A DNA stretch of 64,000 bases from assembly GCA_963785735.1 (NCBI GenBank), contig CAWAWJ010000001.1:1488001-1552000 (forward strand), given 5' to 3'. Source of the DNA: REEB95 sp963785735 (lineage in GTDB: Bacteria; Pseudomonadota; Alphaproteobacteria; ATCC43930; CGMCC-115725). Under the pieces are notes generated by a model. That model had not been told where the DNA came from, did not search any database, and saw only the letters and a program-made list of their open reading frames with translations. Positions 8,505 through 17,951 of the stretch are shown piece after piece. A program made the position numbers and the translations under genes. Positions within the stretch are counted from its first letter, which is position 1; the number at the start of each line of letters is the position of its first letter.

Positions 8505-9769
8505 CCGCGGACGTCGATATAGGCGGCGCGGCGCAGATTGCGCATGTAACGCCGGGCCAGCGCGTCGAGGCGCTCGCGCGCCAGATTGTTCTCGACCTGA
8601 TCGCGCGATGGCAGACCGCCCTCCGGATCCTTGCGCGCGCACAACATGATGACGGCCAATCCGTTCGGGTTCGGGATCGGTTTGGTCGCCTCGGCGACCT
8701 TGAGTTGCAACAGTTGCTGACGCAGCTCCGGCGGATTCATGTCGCCCGCCCGGACATCGTCGGCGTTCTTGACCAGATAAGGCGGCACGTGATCGTTGCC
8801 GATCTTCGCCAATTCACCGCAGCTCTTGGCGTTGTTGGAGGCGGCTTGCGCGTCGTTCTGGATGCGCTGGCGTTCGGCCGCCGAAGCGTTGGGCGGATAG
8901 GGGAAGGCAACCTGCGTCACCGACAGCCTCGTGTCGTCGACGCTGACCGCGCCCGGCGTCCGGCGATCGATAACATAGAGGAGGTAGAAACCGGCAGGCG
9001 TTTTGATGGGATAGGACATTTCGCCCGGCTTCATCTTTTCCATCGCATCGCCCAGGGGCGACCCAAGTTGGTTCGGCGTCAGCCAGCCGATGTCGCCGCC
9101 GGCGGCGGCGCTCGGCGATTGCGAGAATTGCTGGGCGACGGCGGAGAAATTGGCGCCGTGGCGAATCTGGTCGATCAGCCGGTCGGCGAGGCGTTGGATC
9201 TCGTCCTCCTGCGAGGGATTGTCCATGGCCAGGAAGATTTCGGCCATGTGGCTCTGCGGCTTACCGGCGTCTTCCTTGATGCGGTTCATCGATTCGTTGA
9301 CTTCCTCGTCCGAGACCGAAACGTCTTGAGACAGCCTTCCACGGATGACCTTGCCCCAGGCGATCGAGGCGGTGATCTGGCTGACGAGAGTCGCGCGCGG
9401 GATGCGGGCCTGTATGAGATAGGCGTCGAGCTGACCCTTCGGCATGTTGTTGCGTTGCTCGAGAGCGGCGAGCGCGTCGTCGATTTCCTGGTCGTTGACT
9501 TTGACGTTGAGGCGCGCCGCTTCCTGCAATTCCAGCTTCTCGTCGATCATTTGGCGCAGGATACGGGGCGCCAGGCGCTGCTCGTTCTCCGGCGTGTCGG
9601 GGATGGAGGAGGAGCGCATCACCAGCGCCAGACGGCCGGTAACGTCGTCCGCGGTGATGACATCATTGTTGACCACCGCGACAATGCGGCTTTCCTGAGC
9701 CAAGCCGTCCCGGACCGGAGCGACGGCAAGGATCATCAAAAGCAGCAAACAAACTAACAGACGTGACAT
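8501..9769 (-). CDS. surA: Periplasmic peptidyl-prolyl isomerase / chaperone SurA
   Basis: Outer-membrane-protein chaperone. From the ATG at 9769 the protein has a signal peptide (MSRLLVCLLLLMILAVAP, probable cleavage after GLA), a SurA N-terminal chaperone domain beginning ESRIVAVVNNDVIT, and one parvulin domain (MAEIFLAMDN to LLYVIDRR). A start 36 nt further upstream is open but would hide the signal peptide behind 12 extra residues. It lies between lptD and pdxA, fitting joint control of outer-membrane assembly. Confidence 0.92.
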   Translation of the reverse strand: MSRLLVCLLLLMILAVAPVRDGLAQESRIVAVVNNDVITADDVTGRLALVMRSSSIPDTPENEQRLAPRILRQMIDEKLELQEAARLNVKVNDQEIDDALAALEQRNNMPKGQLDAYLIQARIPRATLVSQITASIAWGKVIRGRLSQDVSVSDEEVNESMNRIKEDAGKPQSHMAEIFLAMDNPSQEDEIQRLADRLIDQIRHGANFSAVAQQFSQSPSAAAGGDIGWLTPNQLGSPLGDAMEKMKPGEMSYPIKTPAGFYLLYVIDRRTPGAVSVDDTRLSVTQVAFPYPPNASAAERQRIQNDAQAASNNAKSCGELAKIGNDHVPPYLVKNADDVRAGDMNPPELRQQLLQLKVAEATKPIPNPNGLAVIMLCARKDPEGGLPSRDQVENNLARERLDALARRYMRNLRRAAYIDVRG

Positions 9770-9890
9770 GATTGGCGCGGGTATCCGTTCATTTCCGGGC
9801 TCCATGCCCGGCGGGCTGCCAAGATAGCCTCTTCGGACGGCGTTTCCTACTGCCTGATCCGCGCCGCCGCATCGGCCGGCGGCCCATTAT

Positions 9891-12119
9891 TTATTGGCTG
9901 CCGCCCGCGGATAACACCTGCTCGTCGATTTCGCCCAGATTCTTGAACACGAAGGTGAGCATGACGTCCACGCCCGGCGAAACGTCACCGACGCGAATGC
10001 CGGATTGTTGAATCGTGGTCTTTATCGCGAAGCAATCGTCCTGATATGTGAGCGCCGCGCCGGAAGAGATGGTGGCGCCGCCGGAGCTGATGCTCCGCGT
10101 ATCATAGACCTTCAGCGACCAGTATCGAGTGAGGGCGGCGCTGAGATTGGCGCTCACCTGCGTGCCGGTCTGGAGGGACGTCAGGCCGGGGATGGATGCG
10201 ACCGAGATGAGCGAGGCGCCGAATTTCAAATTGAGCGGCCCTCCGCTGAAGCCGGCTTCCTGCCGCCGCATCGCCAGATCGCTGTGGTCGAGACGCAGAC
10301 GGTAGAACAGATCGAACGCATCGGCCGGCGAAATAGCCAGACGGCCGACCACGTCTGAGACCTGGGTTTCGAGTCCGGAGCCGATCTGGAAGGGGCTCGA
10401 TTTCTCCAGGCGATAGCTCTGACCCACGAGGAGATTGGAACTGCCATAGGTGTCGTTGTAGATGCCGGTGTGCAGGCCGTAATCGACGCGCTGGCCGCTG
10501 TCGACGACGTCGTAACCGGGCAGCCGATTGGGGTGGAACAGGCTGGTCTCGTCGAATTCGTAGCCCTGGCTGTCCTCATTCGGGATTTGGGCTGGGTTTC
10601 CGCCATTGGGCGCGGCGACGAAAGCCGCCATCGGTTCGATCACCTCGCTCATGCCCGGGTCGTGCCGGACCCACGGGTAGCGCCACTGCAAGGCACCTTG
10701 CGGGAAGACGCGGCCGGATGTCTCGGATTGATTGGCGTTGAGGCCGTATCCGATCGGCACGTTGTCGGACTGATAACCGTCTAAACGCGTGCCGACCAGG
10801 AAAACGAAGCGGTCGCCGATCGGCCCGTTGAACGGCAGGCGCCATTGCGTCCCGCCCGACACGCGGCGTATTTCCGGGCCGGAATGGCGTTCCAAATTGA
10901 GCAGGTCGCCGTTCAAACTCAAGCGGCCGCCGATCTTGTCCGGCTCGCTGGTCCAATCGTAATTGGCGAGGGGCAGCACGATAGGCTGTATGCCATCGCC
11001 GACAGATGGGTTCAGGCTTTGGAAGGAATAGGCGCTGATATTGCCGTAGCTGCGCGGGCCGAAATTCTCGGCATAGACTTGACTGGTGAGGTAATTGTAT
11101 GTGCTCCGCTGCGGAAGGTTATACTTGAGCAGATAAGCTTGGTCGGATTCGCGCTGGATATCGAAACCCGTGCGCCAGTTATTATTGAGATCGAAGATGC
11201 CGGTGCCGTTGATGTGTCCGCGTACCGGCGTGGGGCTGTCGGTGCCGTTCGTTATGCCAAGCGGTCCGGTCTGAACCTGGGCGCCGCCGACCGCCACGCT
11301 GCCGTCGATGTCGAGCTTTCCGTAGTCGAAGGCCTGGCGGTATTCCTGGTCGAAAACGACGCCAGCGCCGCTCGTTACCAACGGCCGAAAGGTGAAATCC
11401 CTGTCGTTGCCGATCGCCCAGAAATACGGGATCTTGACGTGATAGCCGAGATTATTTCCCGCGCCGACGCTCGGCGGCAGAAAGCCGCTGGCCCGTTTCA
11501 CCGACGGGTCGGGATGCGAAAGGTAGGGCGTGTAGAAGACCGGGACGCCGTCGATCTCCATCGTCGCGTTGTAGTATTCGACGATCTCCTTATCCTTGTC
11601 GTCGACGATCCGACTGGCCTTGATCTGCCACACCGGCGGGTGCGAAGGATCGTCCTGGCACAGCTCGCAAGGCGAGTAGACGCCGCGCCTGAGTTCGGTT
11701 CTTGTTCCATCGGTGCGGCGCGCGGTATTGCCCGCCATGCGCGAATGGTCCGACAGCAATATCCTTATGTCCTTGATGAAGCCGTCGCGCAGATTGTCGT
11801 GCAATTCCATGAAGTCGGCGAACACGATGTCGCCGGTGGGTTGCATCAGGCTGACATGGCCCGTGGCGGTGACGGTGTCGGTGCGCTGGTTATAGGTGAC
11901 CGTGTCGGCCAGAAGGATCTGGTTGCTCGAACTGATCTCGACATTGCCCTTGGCGACGGTCACGCCTAGATCCTGGTCGTATTGCACCTCGTCGGCGGTG
12001 AAGAGCAGCGGCTGCGTGGCCGCGGGTTTGGCGTCGTTGCCGGCGGCGCGCGCCTCGCTCGCCAGGACCAGGAAGGCGAACCCGACGACAAGCGCAAGAC
12101 ATGTCCCCCCCCTTGTCAT
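9891..12119 (-). CDS. lptD: LPS-assembly protein LptD
   Basis: Outer-membrane translocon that inserts LPS into the outer leaflet with LptE. The 742-residue product from 12119 has a signal peptide ending near ARAAGND, an OstA-type jellyroll domain (LFTADEVQYDQDLGVTVAKG onward), then the large beta-barrel. Cysteines in YSPCELCQDD and the C-terminal YQDDCFAI could form disulfides as in other LptD proteins. It starts 2 nt after the lptG stop. Confidence 0.94.
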   Translation of the reverse strand: MTRGGTCLALVVGFAFLVLASEARAAGNDAKPAATQPLLFTADEVQYDQDLGVTVAKGNVEISSSNQILLADTVTYNQRTDTVTATGHVSLMQPTGDIVFADFMELHDNLRDGFIKDIRILLSDHSRMAGNTARRTDGTRTELRRGVYSPCELCQDDPSHPPVWQIKASRIVDDKDKEIVEYYNATMEIDGVPVFYTPYLSHPDPSVKRASGFLPPSVGAGNNLGYHVKIPYFWAIGNDRDFTFRPLVTSGAGVVFDQEYRQAFDYGKLDIDGSVAVGGAQVQTGPLGITNGTDSPTPVRGHINGTGIFDLNNNWRTGFDIQRESDQAYLLKYNLPQRSTYNYLTSQVYAENFGPRSYGNISAYSFQSLNPSVGDGIQPIVLPLANYDWTSEPDKIGGRLSLNGDLLNLERHSGPEIRRVSGGTQWRLPFNGPIGDRFVFLVGTRLDGYQSDNVPIGYGLNANQSETSGRVFPQGALQWRYPWVRHDPGMSEVIEPMAAFVAAPNGGNPAQIPNEDSQGYEFDETSLFHPNRLPGYDVVDSGQRVDYGLHTGIYNDTYGSSNLLVGQSYRLEKSSPFQIGSGLETQVSDVVGRLAISPADAFDLFYRLRLDHSDLAMRRQEAGFSGGPLNLKFGASLISVASIPGLTSLQTGTQVSANLSAALTRYWSLKVYDTRSISSGGATISSGAALTYQDDCFAIKTTIQQSGIRVGDVSPGVDVMLTFVFKNLGEIDEQVLSAGGSQ

Positions 12120-12121
12120 GG

Positions 12122-13219
12122 TCAGCCGTCTTCGAGATGCAGCAGCAGGCTGACGCCGACGAGCCAACTCACGCCGGTCGGCGTCCAGGCGGCGAGCAAG
12201 GTGGGAATGGTGGAGGACAATCCCAGGGCGAAGACCACGTCCGAGAGAAAATACAGCAAGAACCCGCTGGCGATGCCGGCGCCGATCATCAGGGTGGCGC
12301 CCCCGGCGCGTTGCATGCGCAGGCTAAAGCTGGCGGCGATCAGCACCATGGCCGCCAGCAGGAAGGGGCGCGCGAGAAGCGCGTCGAAATAGAGGCGGTG
12401 GCGTTGCGAGGAAAAGCCCGACGCTTCCAGCAGCCGGATGAAGCCCGGCAGCTCCCAGAACGACATGGTCTCGGGCGGGGCGAAGCTGTCCTGGATTTTA
12501 GTGGGCGTCAAATTGGTTGGGACATTGACGCTATCGAAGGGTTGCGGCGGCTTGCTGGGTTCCCATTCGCTGCCGTTCTTCACGGTCCAGCCATCGGGGC
12601 CCAGCACCGCCTCCTTGGCATCGATGCGTTTGGTCAATGTCGTGTCGGACGTGAGAAACAAGAACATTACATTGGTCAAGGCCCGCTCGCCGACGATGAA
12701 GCGCTGCGCGTGGATGATCGAAGGATTGCCCGCGTCGTCGCTTTGCCGAAGCCATAGGCCGGTGCTCGACAGCGTGAATTTCTGGTCGGTGCCGCGCAGC
12801 ACGCGATTCTCCAAATTCTCGTAGCTCGCCTGCGTCACCGACGCGATCGGGTTGAACAGCATAACGGCCACGACGCCGACAAGAAAGGCGCCGGAGAGAG
12901 GCGGCGTCAGAAACTGCCAGACCGAAATGCCGGACGCCCGCGCCACCACCAGTTCGTGGCTGCGCGTCATGCGCCAAAACGCCATCATCGTGCCGAACAG
13001 GATGGCGAAGGGCAAAATCTGTTGCGCCATATAGGGCTGCTTCAACGCCGCTAGTTCGAGCAGCACGCCCAATGTCGCCTCGGGCCGGTTGCCGGAACGG
13101 CGGATCAGCTCGACATAATCGAGCAGAAAGATGATCGACATCATGGTCAGGAATACGCAGCTGCACCAGATGAAAAACTGCCGGGCGATGTAACGGAAAA
13201 GCGTCATCCAGGGCGACAT
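12122..13219 (-). CDS. lptG: LPS export permease LptG
   Basis: Inner-membrane subunit of the LptB2FG ABC exporter that extracts LPS. About 365 residues from the ATG at 13219: six transmembrane segments in two groups of three (FIWCSCVFLTMMSIIFLLDY first), with a periplasmic beta-jellyroll between. ARASGISVWQFLTPP is a typical coupling-helix region. Another ATG 12 nt inside is possible. It follows lptF by 8 nt; the longer open frame upstream runs into lptF and is not used. Confidence 0.93.
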   Translation of the reverse strand: MSPWMTLFRYIARQFFIWCSCVFLTMMSIIFLLDYVELIRRSGNRPEATLGVLLELAALKQPYMAQQILPFAILFGTMMAFWRMTRSHELVVARASGISVWQFLTPPLSGAFLVGVVAVMLFNPIASVTQASYENLENRVLRGTDQKFTLSSTGLWLRQSDDAGNPSIIHAQRFIVGERALTNVMFLFLTSDTTLTKRIDAKEAVLGPDGWTVKNGSEWEPSKPPQPFDSVNVPTNLTPTKIQDSFAPPETMSFWELPGFIRLLEASGFSSQRHRLYFDALLARPFLLAAMVLIAASFSLRMQRAGGATLMIGAGIASGFLLYFLSDVVFALGLSSTIPTLLAAWTPTGVSWLVGVSLLLHLEDG

Positions 13220-13227
13220 GGCGATGC

Positions 13228-14334
13228 CTACCGCGCGGCCCTGGCGGCATTCCGCCAGCGCGCGCCTTCGCCGCCGCGCCACAACAGCCACCAGACGGCG
13301 ACGAGTGGCGACAGCACATTGGCATAGAGCAGCAGGACGACCAGATCGGAGCGTCCGGCGAGATTCTTGAACCCGATATCGACAATCTCGAGCGCCAAGG
13401 CCAGGGTAATGGCCAGAAGAATCCGCCTGGCCTGGCCGCGCCGGTTGAAATCGCCCGGCAACAGGCACAGCACCGGCAACGCCGCCATCGCCAGCGCCGC
13501 CAGCGGGCCCGCCAGCCGCATGTTCAATTCGACGATCAGCGACGGATCGCGTACGCCGTTTTTATGCCGCAACAGCTCGTTGACGTAGAGCTCGCCCGGC
13601 TGGCGGTCGCGCGTCACCGCGTCGTCCTTGATGCCGGAAAGATCGAGCGTGTATTTCTCGAAGGTGAGCGTCGACACTTTGCCGGTGTCGCGCTCATATT
13701 GCTGGCGGATGCCGTTGTCGAGCACGATGTGCGGGCCATCGGCCGTATCGACGATGGCGCCGCGCTCGGCGAAGATGGTGACAGGCTTGTCCTGGTCGTC
13801 CGAATCCTGGATCAGCAGGCTGGTCAGATCGCCATTGGTGTCGCGGCCCTTGTTGTAGATCATCAGCGTGTCCGACAGCGTGTTGAACACGCCTTCCTGG
13901 ATCAGCACCGAGGCGTATTTGTTGCGGATCTCGAATTCCAGATCCTTGAAGGCGCGGTTGGATGTAGGCAGGAAATAGAGCGACAGCGAATAAAGCACCA
14001 GCGTTCCCGCCACGCCCGCCAGCAAGCCCGGCTTGGCCAGCGCCCATTGGCTCATTCCCGAGGCGCGCATAACCACCAACTCGCTTTCGGCGATCAGCTT
14101 GCAATAGACGAACAGCACCGCGGTGAAGACCGCGATCGGCAGCACCACATCGACGAAACGCGGCAAGATCAGGACGGCGAGATAGAGGAACAAACTGACC
14201 GACAGGCCGCGATTGACGATCAGGTCGATCAATCGCAGGGACTGCAACAGCCAGACCGCGGCGCTGAACACCACGGCGACGGAAAGCGCCACCATCAGCG
14301 ATTGGCGGAGAACATAACGTGTCAGCCGGTCCAT
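13228..14334 (-). CDS. lptF: LPS export permease LptF
   Basis: Partner permease of LptG in the LPS exporter. The 368-residue protein starts MDRLTRYVLRQSL, has the standard three plus three transmembrane arrangement around a periplasmic domain, and carries VVMRASGMSQWALAKP, the LptF coupling region. It is the first gene of the lpt-surA-pdxA-rsmA unit, so the promoter should lie in 14335-14475, a gap shared with the divergent membrane-protein pair. The ATPase gene lptB is not in the window. Confidence 0.93.
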   Translation of the reverse strand: MDRLTRYVLRQSLMVALSVAVVFSAAVWLLQSLRLIDLIVNRGLSVSLFLYLAVLILPRFVDVVLPIAVFTAVLFVYCKLIAESELVVMRASGMSQWALAKPGLLAGVAGTLVLYSLSLYFLPTSNRAFKDLEFEIRNKYASVLIQEGVFNTLSDTLMIYNKGRDTNGDLTSLLIQDSDDQDKPVTIFAERGAIVDTADGPHIVLDNGIRQQYERDTGKVSTLTFEKYTLDLSGIKDDAVTRDRQPGELYVNELLRHKNGVRDPSLIVELNMRLAGPLAALAMAALPVLCLLPGDFNRRGQARRILLAITLALALEIVDIGFKNLAGRSDLVVLLLYANVLSPLVAVWWLLWRGGEGARWRNAARAAR

Positions 14335-14475
14335 GGCCGTGGATTATAGGTGGCGGGCGATGGCCCAGCCTAGGGCTAAGAAGCCCCTAATTGGAGCCGA
14401 TTCGAGGCTCGCCAAGCGACTTGCCCGACCATGCCCCAACGTGGAAATCTCCGCCGTTTCGAGAAGGGAAATTGG

Positions 14476-16029
14476 ATGCCGGCCCAGGGCGGGATCAATC
14501 TGGCGGATTTGCCGTTCCGGGCCTTCGTTCCGCTGTATTTGGCGCTACTGGCGCTGGTCTGCGCGCCCCTGTTGCTGACGCCAGTGCCGCCGCTGGTCGA
14601 TTATCCCAATCATCTGACGCGCATGTATTTGCTGGCCAATCTCGATCACGCGCCGGTGCTCCAACAATTTTACCAGATCATATGGCGGCCGGTCCCTGAT
14701 CTGGCGATGGATGCGCTGGTGCCGCCACTGTTGCACATCATGCCGCTCGAATGGGCGGGGAAGCTCTTCCTGGTCGCGATCTATGCCCTGCTGACCTCGG
14801 GCGTGGCGTTGCTGCACCGCGTCCTGTTCGGCCGTTGGTCGGCGTGGTCGTGTCTTGCCTTTCTGCTTATATACAACCGGCTGCTGCTCTGGGGTTTTCT
14901 CAATTTCCTGTTCGGCCTTGGCCTAGCGCTGTGCTGTTTCGCCGCCTGGCTCGCCTTGCGGCAACGCGGCCCGGCGTTGCGGCTCGCCATCGGTTGCGTC
15001 ATGGCGCTTGCCGTCTATTTCGCCCATCTCATGGCCTTCGGTGTCTATGGCGCGCTGATTTTGAGCTATGAGGCCAGTCTCCTCGTGCGCGACAAAGCCA
15101 CGCTGCGCGCCACGCTGCGCGCGCTGCTCATCGCCGGACTGCCCATGCTACTGCCGCTCGCAATGTTCGCGACGTTCTTCCTTCCGCTCAATGCTCCGAT
15201 CCAGGTCATGTCCCTCAGCGTCCGATTCACGCGGCCGGTGCGCAAGCTCGATCTGCTGTTCAGCGTGTTCGACGCCTATAACCGCCCGGCCGATATCGTC
15301 TGTTTCGCCGTGGCTGTGCTCGGCATCGGCGTTGCCTATTGGCGACGCTGGATCCGGTTCGCACCCGGAATCACCGCGGTGCTGACCATGCTTATCGTGC
15401 TCTATTTCTTCATGCCGAGTGGGCTGTTCAGCGCCAACGGCGCTGACCGTCGTCTCCCGCTGGCGATGGCGTTGCTGCTGATCGGCGGCAGCACCTGGCA
15501 GGCGCCGTCACGATTTTTGCGCCGCGTGTTCTTCGGCGCTGCCGCGGCGATGCTGGTCTTGCGGCTCGGCATGGTTGCCGTAAGCTGGCAGGCCAGCGGC
15601 CGCGTCTATGCCGAGATATTGTCCGGCCTCGACGCGCTGCCGGCCGGAAGCTGCCTTGCCGTGGCCTATCTCGGCGAAGAAGTTCATGTCGAAGCGACGC
15701 CGCTGCTTCATATTCCGGTGCTGGCGATCGCCCGGCGCGAAGCCTTCGTGCCTTCGCTCTTCACCTATGCTTCGCAGCAACCGGTGGCGTTCACGCCGGA
15801 ATATCGCCAGCTGGCGGATGGCCTTTCGGCCGACAAGCTGTGGTCGCATTTCGTAGCCGGCAATACACCGATCGACAGCGCCGATGCGGCGGCGCTGGCG
15901 CAATGCGATTACATCGCCTTTTCCGGACGGCGGGTTTTCGATCTCGCCGTCAATGCCGGGCTCGAGCCGGTTTTCCAATCGCCGCGTTTTAAAATCTACC
16001 GGCTGGTTCACGGGGCGGCGAAGCCGTGA
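14476..16029 (+). CDS. Polytopic membrane protein, function unknown
   Basis: A 517-residue protein with about ten hydrophobic segments, beginning with VPLYLALLALVCAPLLLTP. A periplasmic-looking loop after the first segment contains VDYPNHLTRMYLL, and a soluble C-terminal part of about 130 residues follows the last helix. The start at 14476 has AAGGGA 8 nt upstream; an earlier ATG at 14431 is possible. The layout resembles GT-C fold glycosyltransferases or polysaccharide-associated membrane proteins, but no signature was recognised. Its stop overlaps the next gene by GTGA. Confidence 0.7.
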   Translation: MPAQGGINLADLPFRAFVPLYLALLALVCAPLLLTPVPPLVDYPNHLTRMYLLANLDHAPVLQQFYQIIWRPVPDLAMDALVPPLLHIMPLEWAGKLFLVAIYALLTSGVALLHRVLFGRWSAWSCLAFLLIYNRLLLWGFLNFLFGLGLALCCFAAWLALRQRGPALRLAIGCVMALAVYFAHLMAFGVYGALILSYEASLLVRDKATLRATLRALLIAGLPMLLPLAMFATFFLPLNAPIQVMSLSVRFTRPVRKLDLLFSVFDAYNRPADIVCFAVAVLGIGVAYWRRWIRFAPGITAVLTMLIVLYFFMPSGLFSANGADRRLPLAMALLLIGGSTWQAPSRFLRRVFFGAAAAMLVLRLGMVAVSWQASGRVYAEILSGLDALPAGSCLAVAYLGEEVHVEATPLLHIPVLAIARREAFVPSLFTYASQQPVAFTPEYRQLADGLSADKLWSHFVAGNTPIDSADAAALAQCDYIAFSGRRVFDLAVNAGLEPVFQSPRFKIYRLVHGAAKP

Positions 16030-17888
16030 TCGCGTTGCTCATCCCGTCTGCTTTCGATCTTGCTGGCTGGGCCTGCGTGGCGTTCGCCGCGCTCGCTTTC
16101 ATGGGATTGGGGCGGCTGGTTTCGAATGGCCACGCCGCGCCCGAAATCGCGCTGATCGCGGGCTGGGGCGCGGCGGCGCTGGTGCTGACGTTGTGGGGCG
16201 TGGCGACGCCGTTGTCGTTGCGCGTGCCAGGCTGGATTCTGGTGGCATTGGGGCTCGCCGGATTGATCGCGCCTCGCTCGCGGCTGAGCTGGGGCGAATG
16301 GCGCGGCATCGGGCGGATTTTTCTGCTGGTCTTGCCTCTGCTGGCCGTGATGGCGAGCGCGCGGCCGAGCCAGCCCGACACTTTCCTCAATCTTCTGCCC
16401 AACGCCGCCTATCTCGCCGATCATGGATTCTTCCCGGCTGATGGGCGGCCCGACGCGCATTCCTTTCTGCCCGCCGCGCCCTATAACCAGCAATTGGCGG
16501 CGTTCGTCGCCTCGCTGGTTATGCCTGGTTTTCCCGCCAATGCCTTGATCGCTTTCAACCTGGTGCTGCAGCTTGCCGCGGGACTGTTGCTGGCGCGGCT
16601 GGTGGCGCGAAGCGAGGACGATCCGGGCGCGGTTCCATCCTGGGGCGCCGTTGCCCTGGGCGTGCTGCTCGCGACCGCGTTCAATCCCGGCTTCGCGCCG
16701 CGTTACGATTTGTCGGGCTATGGCGAGCCTTCGATCGCGGTGGCGCTCGCCTGCGCCGGCTTTCTCGCCGCAAGTCGATCCTGCGCGAAGGATACCGGCC
16801 TGCTGGCCCTGGTTCTCGCGGCCTTGGTCAGCATCAAGCCCGACAGTGTCGCGCTGGCGTTGAGCGTCGCCGCGATGGCGGCGCTGCTGCCGCCCGCAAA
16901 CGGCGAGACGCGCCGCCTGGCGCTGGCGCGTTGCGCGCTCGCGGCCGTTCCGGCGCTGGTCCTCTATCTCGCCTGGCACTGGTATGTGCCGAGCCATTTC
17001 GCCTCGCCGGATGTCGAGCTCACGACCCTGCCGCTCTCGAGCTGGCAGTTCGGCAGCCTGCCTTCCATCCTGCGCAACATGCTGGGGACGGTGGCGGAAA
17101 AATTCCCTTTCTTCGCCCTGCTTTTAGCCGTGATCGGGGCTTTCCTGTCCCGCTGCCGGCGCGGTCCCGCCGCCTGGGGTGAGGCGCCCGGGATGCGTGC
17201 GGCGGCGATCCTGAGCGGGGTGGCGGTGCTCTATACCGGCGCGCTGCTCTTCGCCTATGTCGCGCATTTCCCCGGCGAGATGGCGGCCGACGCCCATTCC
17301 TATTTCCGGTACAACACCCATCTGTCGCTGCTGCTGATGGTCTCGGCGGTATGGCTCGCGCGCGACTGGATCGAAGCGCGGTTCAATGCCTTGTCCGTGC
17401 CTGGGCGCAGGCTGCTGCCGGCGGCGGCGATCGTCATCCTGCTCGTCTCTCCGCTGGCGTTCCTGAACTTCCTGCGCTTTGATCTCGAAGTGCCACAGCA
17501 ACGCGCCTGGCTGCTGGCCCAGGCAATCGCGCCGCGCGTCGCCGATGGCGATCATCTGACGCTGATTCTGCCGGGCGACAATGGCAGCCTCGCCACCATG
17601 ATCGAAGGCGCCTTGCGGCTGACGCCGCCGCGCCGCAACGCTCTCCAGATCGGCTATGCCAACAATTTCACGCCTGGGGCGCTCGGCCTGATCGCCGGAC
17701 AGGGGAATGCATGGGCGTTGTTGTCCTGCGCGCCCGCGGACGTGGACGGCGTGCCGGCGGGGCAGGCGGCGCTCCTCATGCGCGACGATGTCGGCTGGCA
17801 TGTGGCGGCGCTGTTGGCCTATCCCCCGGCGTCTCCCGGCCGCTGGTCCCGGGTGGTGTCCGATGCGCCGCTTTGCCTTGGCGGTTGA
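16026..17888 (+). CDS. Large polytopic membrane protein, function unknown (GT-C-like layout)
   Basis: A 620-residue protein with a GTG start overlapping the stop of the previous gene. About twelve hydrophobic helices are visible. After helices 3-4 the loop with FLPAAPYNQQLAAF and later RYDLSGYGEPSIAV resembles the acceptor-side loops of membrane glycosyltransferases, and the C-terminus is a soluble domain of about 130 residues. The function is not recognised. Translational coupling suggests it works with the preceding membrane protein. The pair separates lptF from pepA. Confidence 0.7.
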   Translation: MIALLIPSAFDLAGWACVAFAALAFMGLGRLVSNGHAAPEIALIAGWGAAALVLTLWGVATPLSLRVPGWILVALGLAGLIAPRSRLSWGEWRGIGRIFLLVLPLLAVMASARPSQPDTFLNLLPNAAYLADHGFFPADGRPDAHSFLPAAPYNQQLAAFVASLVMPGFPANALIAFNLVLQLAAGLLLARLVARSEDDPGAVPSWGAVALGVLLATAFNPGFAPRYDLSGYGEPSIAVALACAGFLAASRSCAKDTGLLALVLAALVSIKPDSVALALSVAAMAALLPPANGETRRLALARCALAAVPALVLYLAWHWYVPSHFASPDVELTTLPLSSWQFGSLPSILRNMLGTVAEKFPFFALLLAVIGAFLSRCRRGPAAWGEAPGMRAAAILSGVAVLYTGALLFAYVAHFPGEMAADAHSYFRYNTHLSLLLMVSAVWLARDWIEARFNALSVPGRRLLPAAAIVILLVSPLAFLNFLRFDLEVPQQRAWLLAQAIAPRVADGDHLTLILPGDNGSLATMIEGALRLTPPRRNALQIGYANNFTPGALGLIAGQGNAWALLSCAPADVDGVPAGQAALLMRDDVGWHVAALLAYPPASPGRWSRVVSDAPLCLGG

Positions 17889-17951
17889 CAGCGGCGGTCT
17901 ATCGCCGCATATCCACCGGGTTCGAGGTCATCGGGTTCAAGGATTCGCTTC

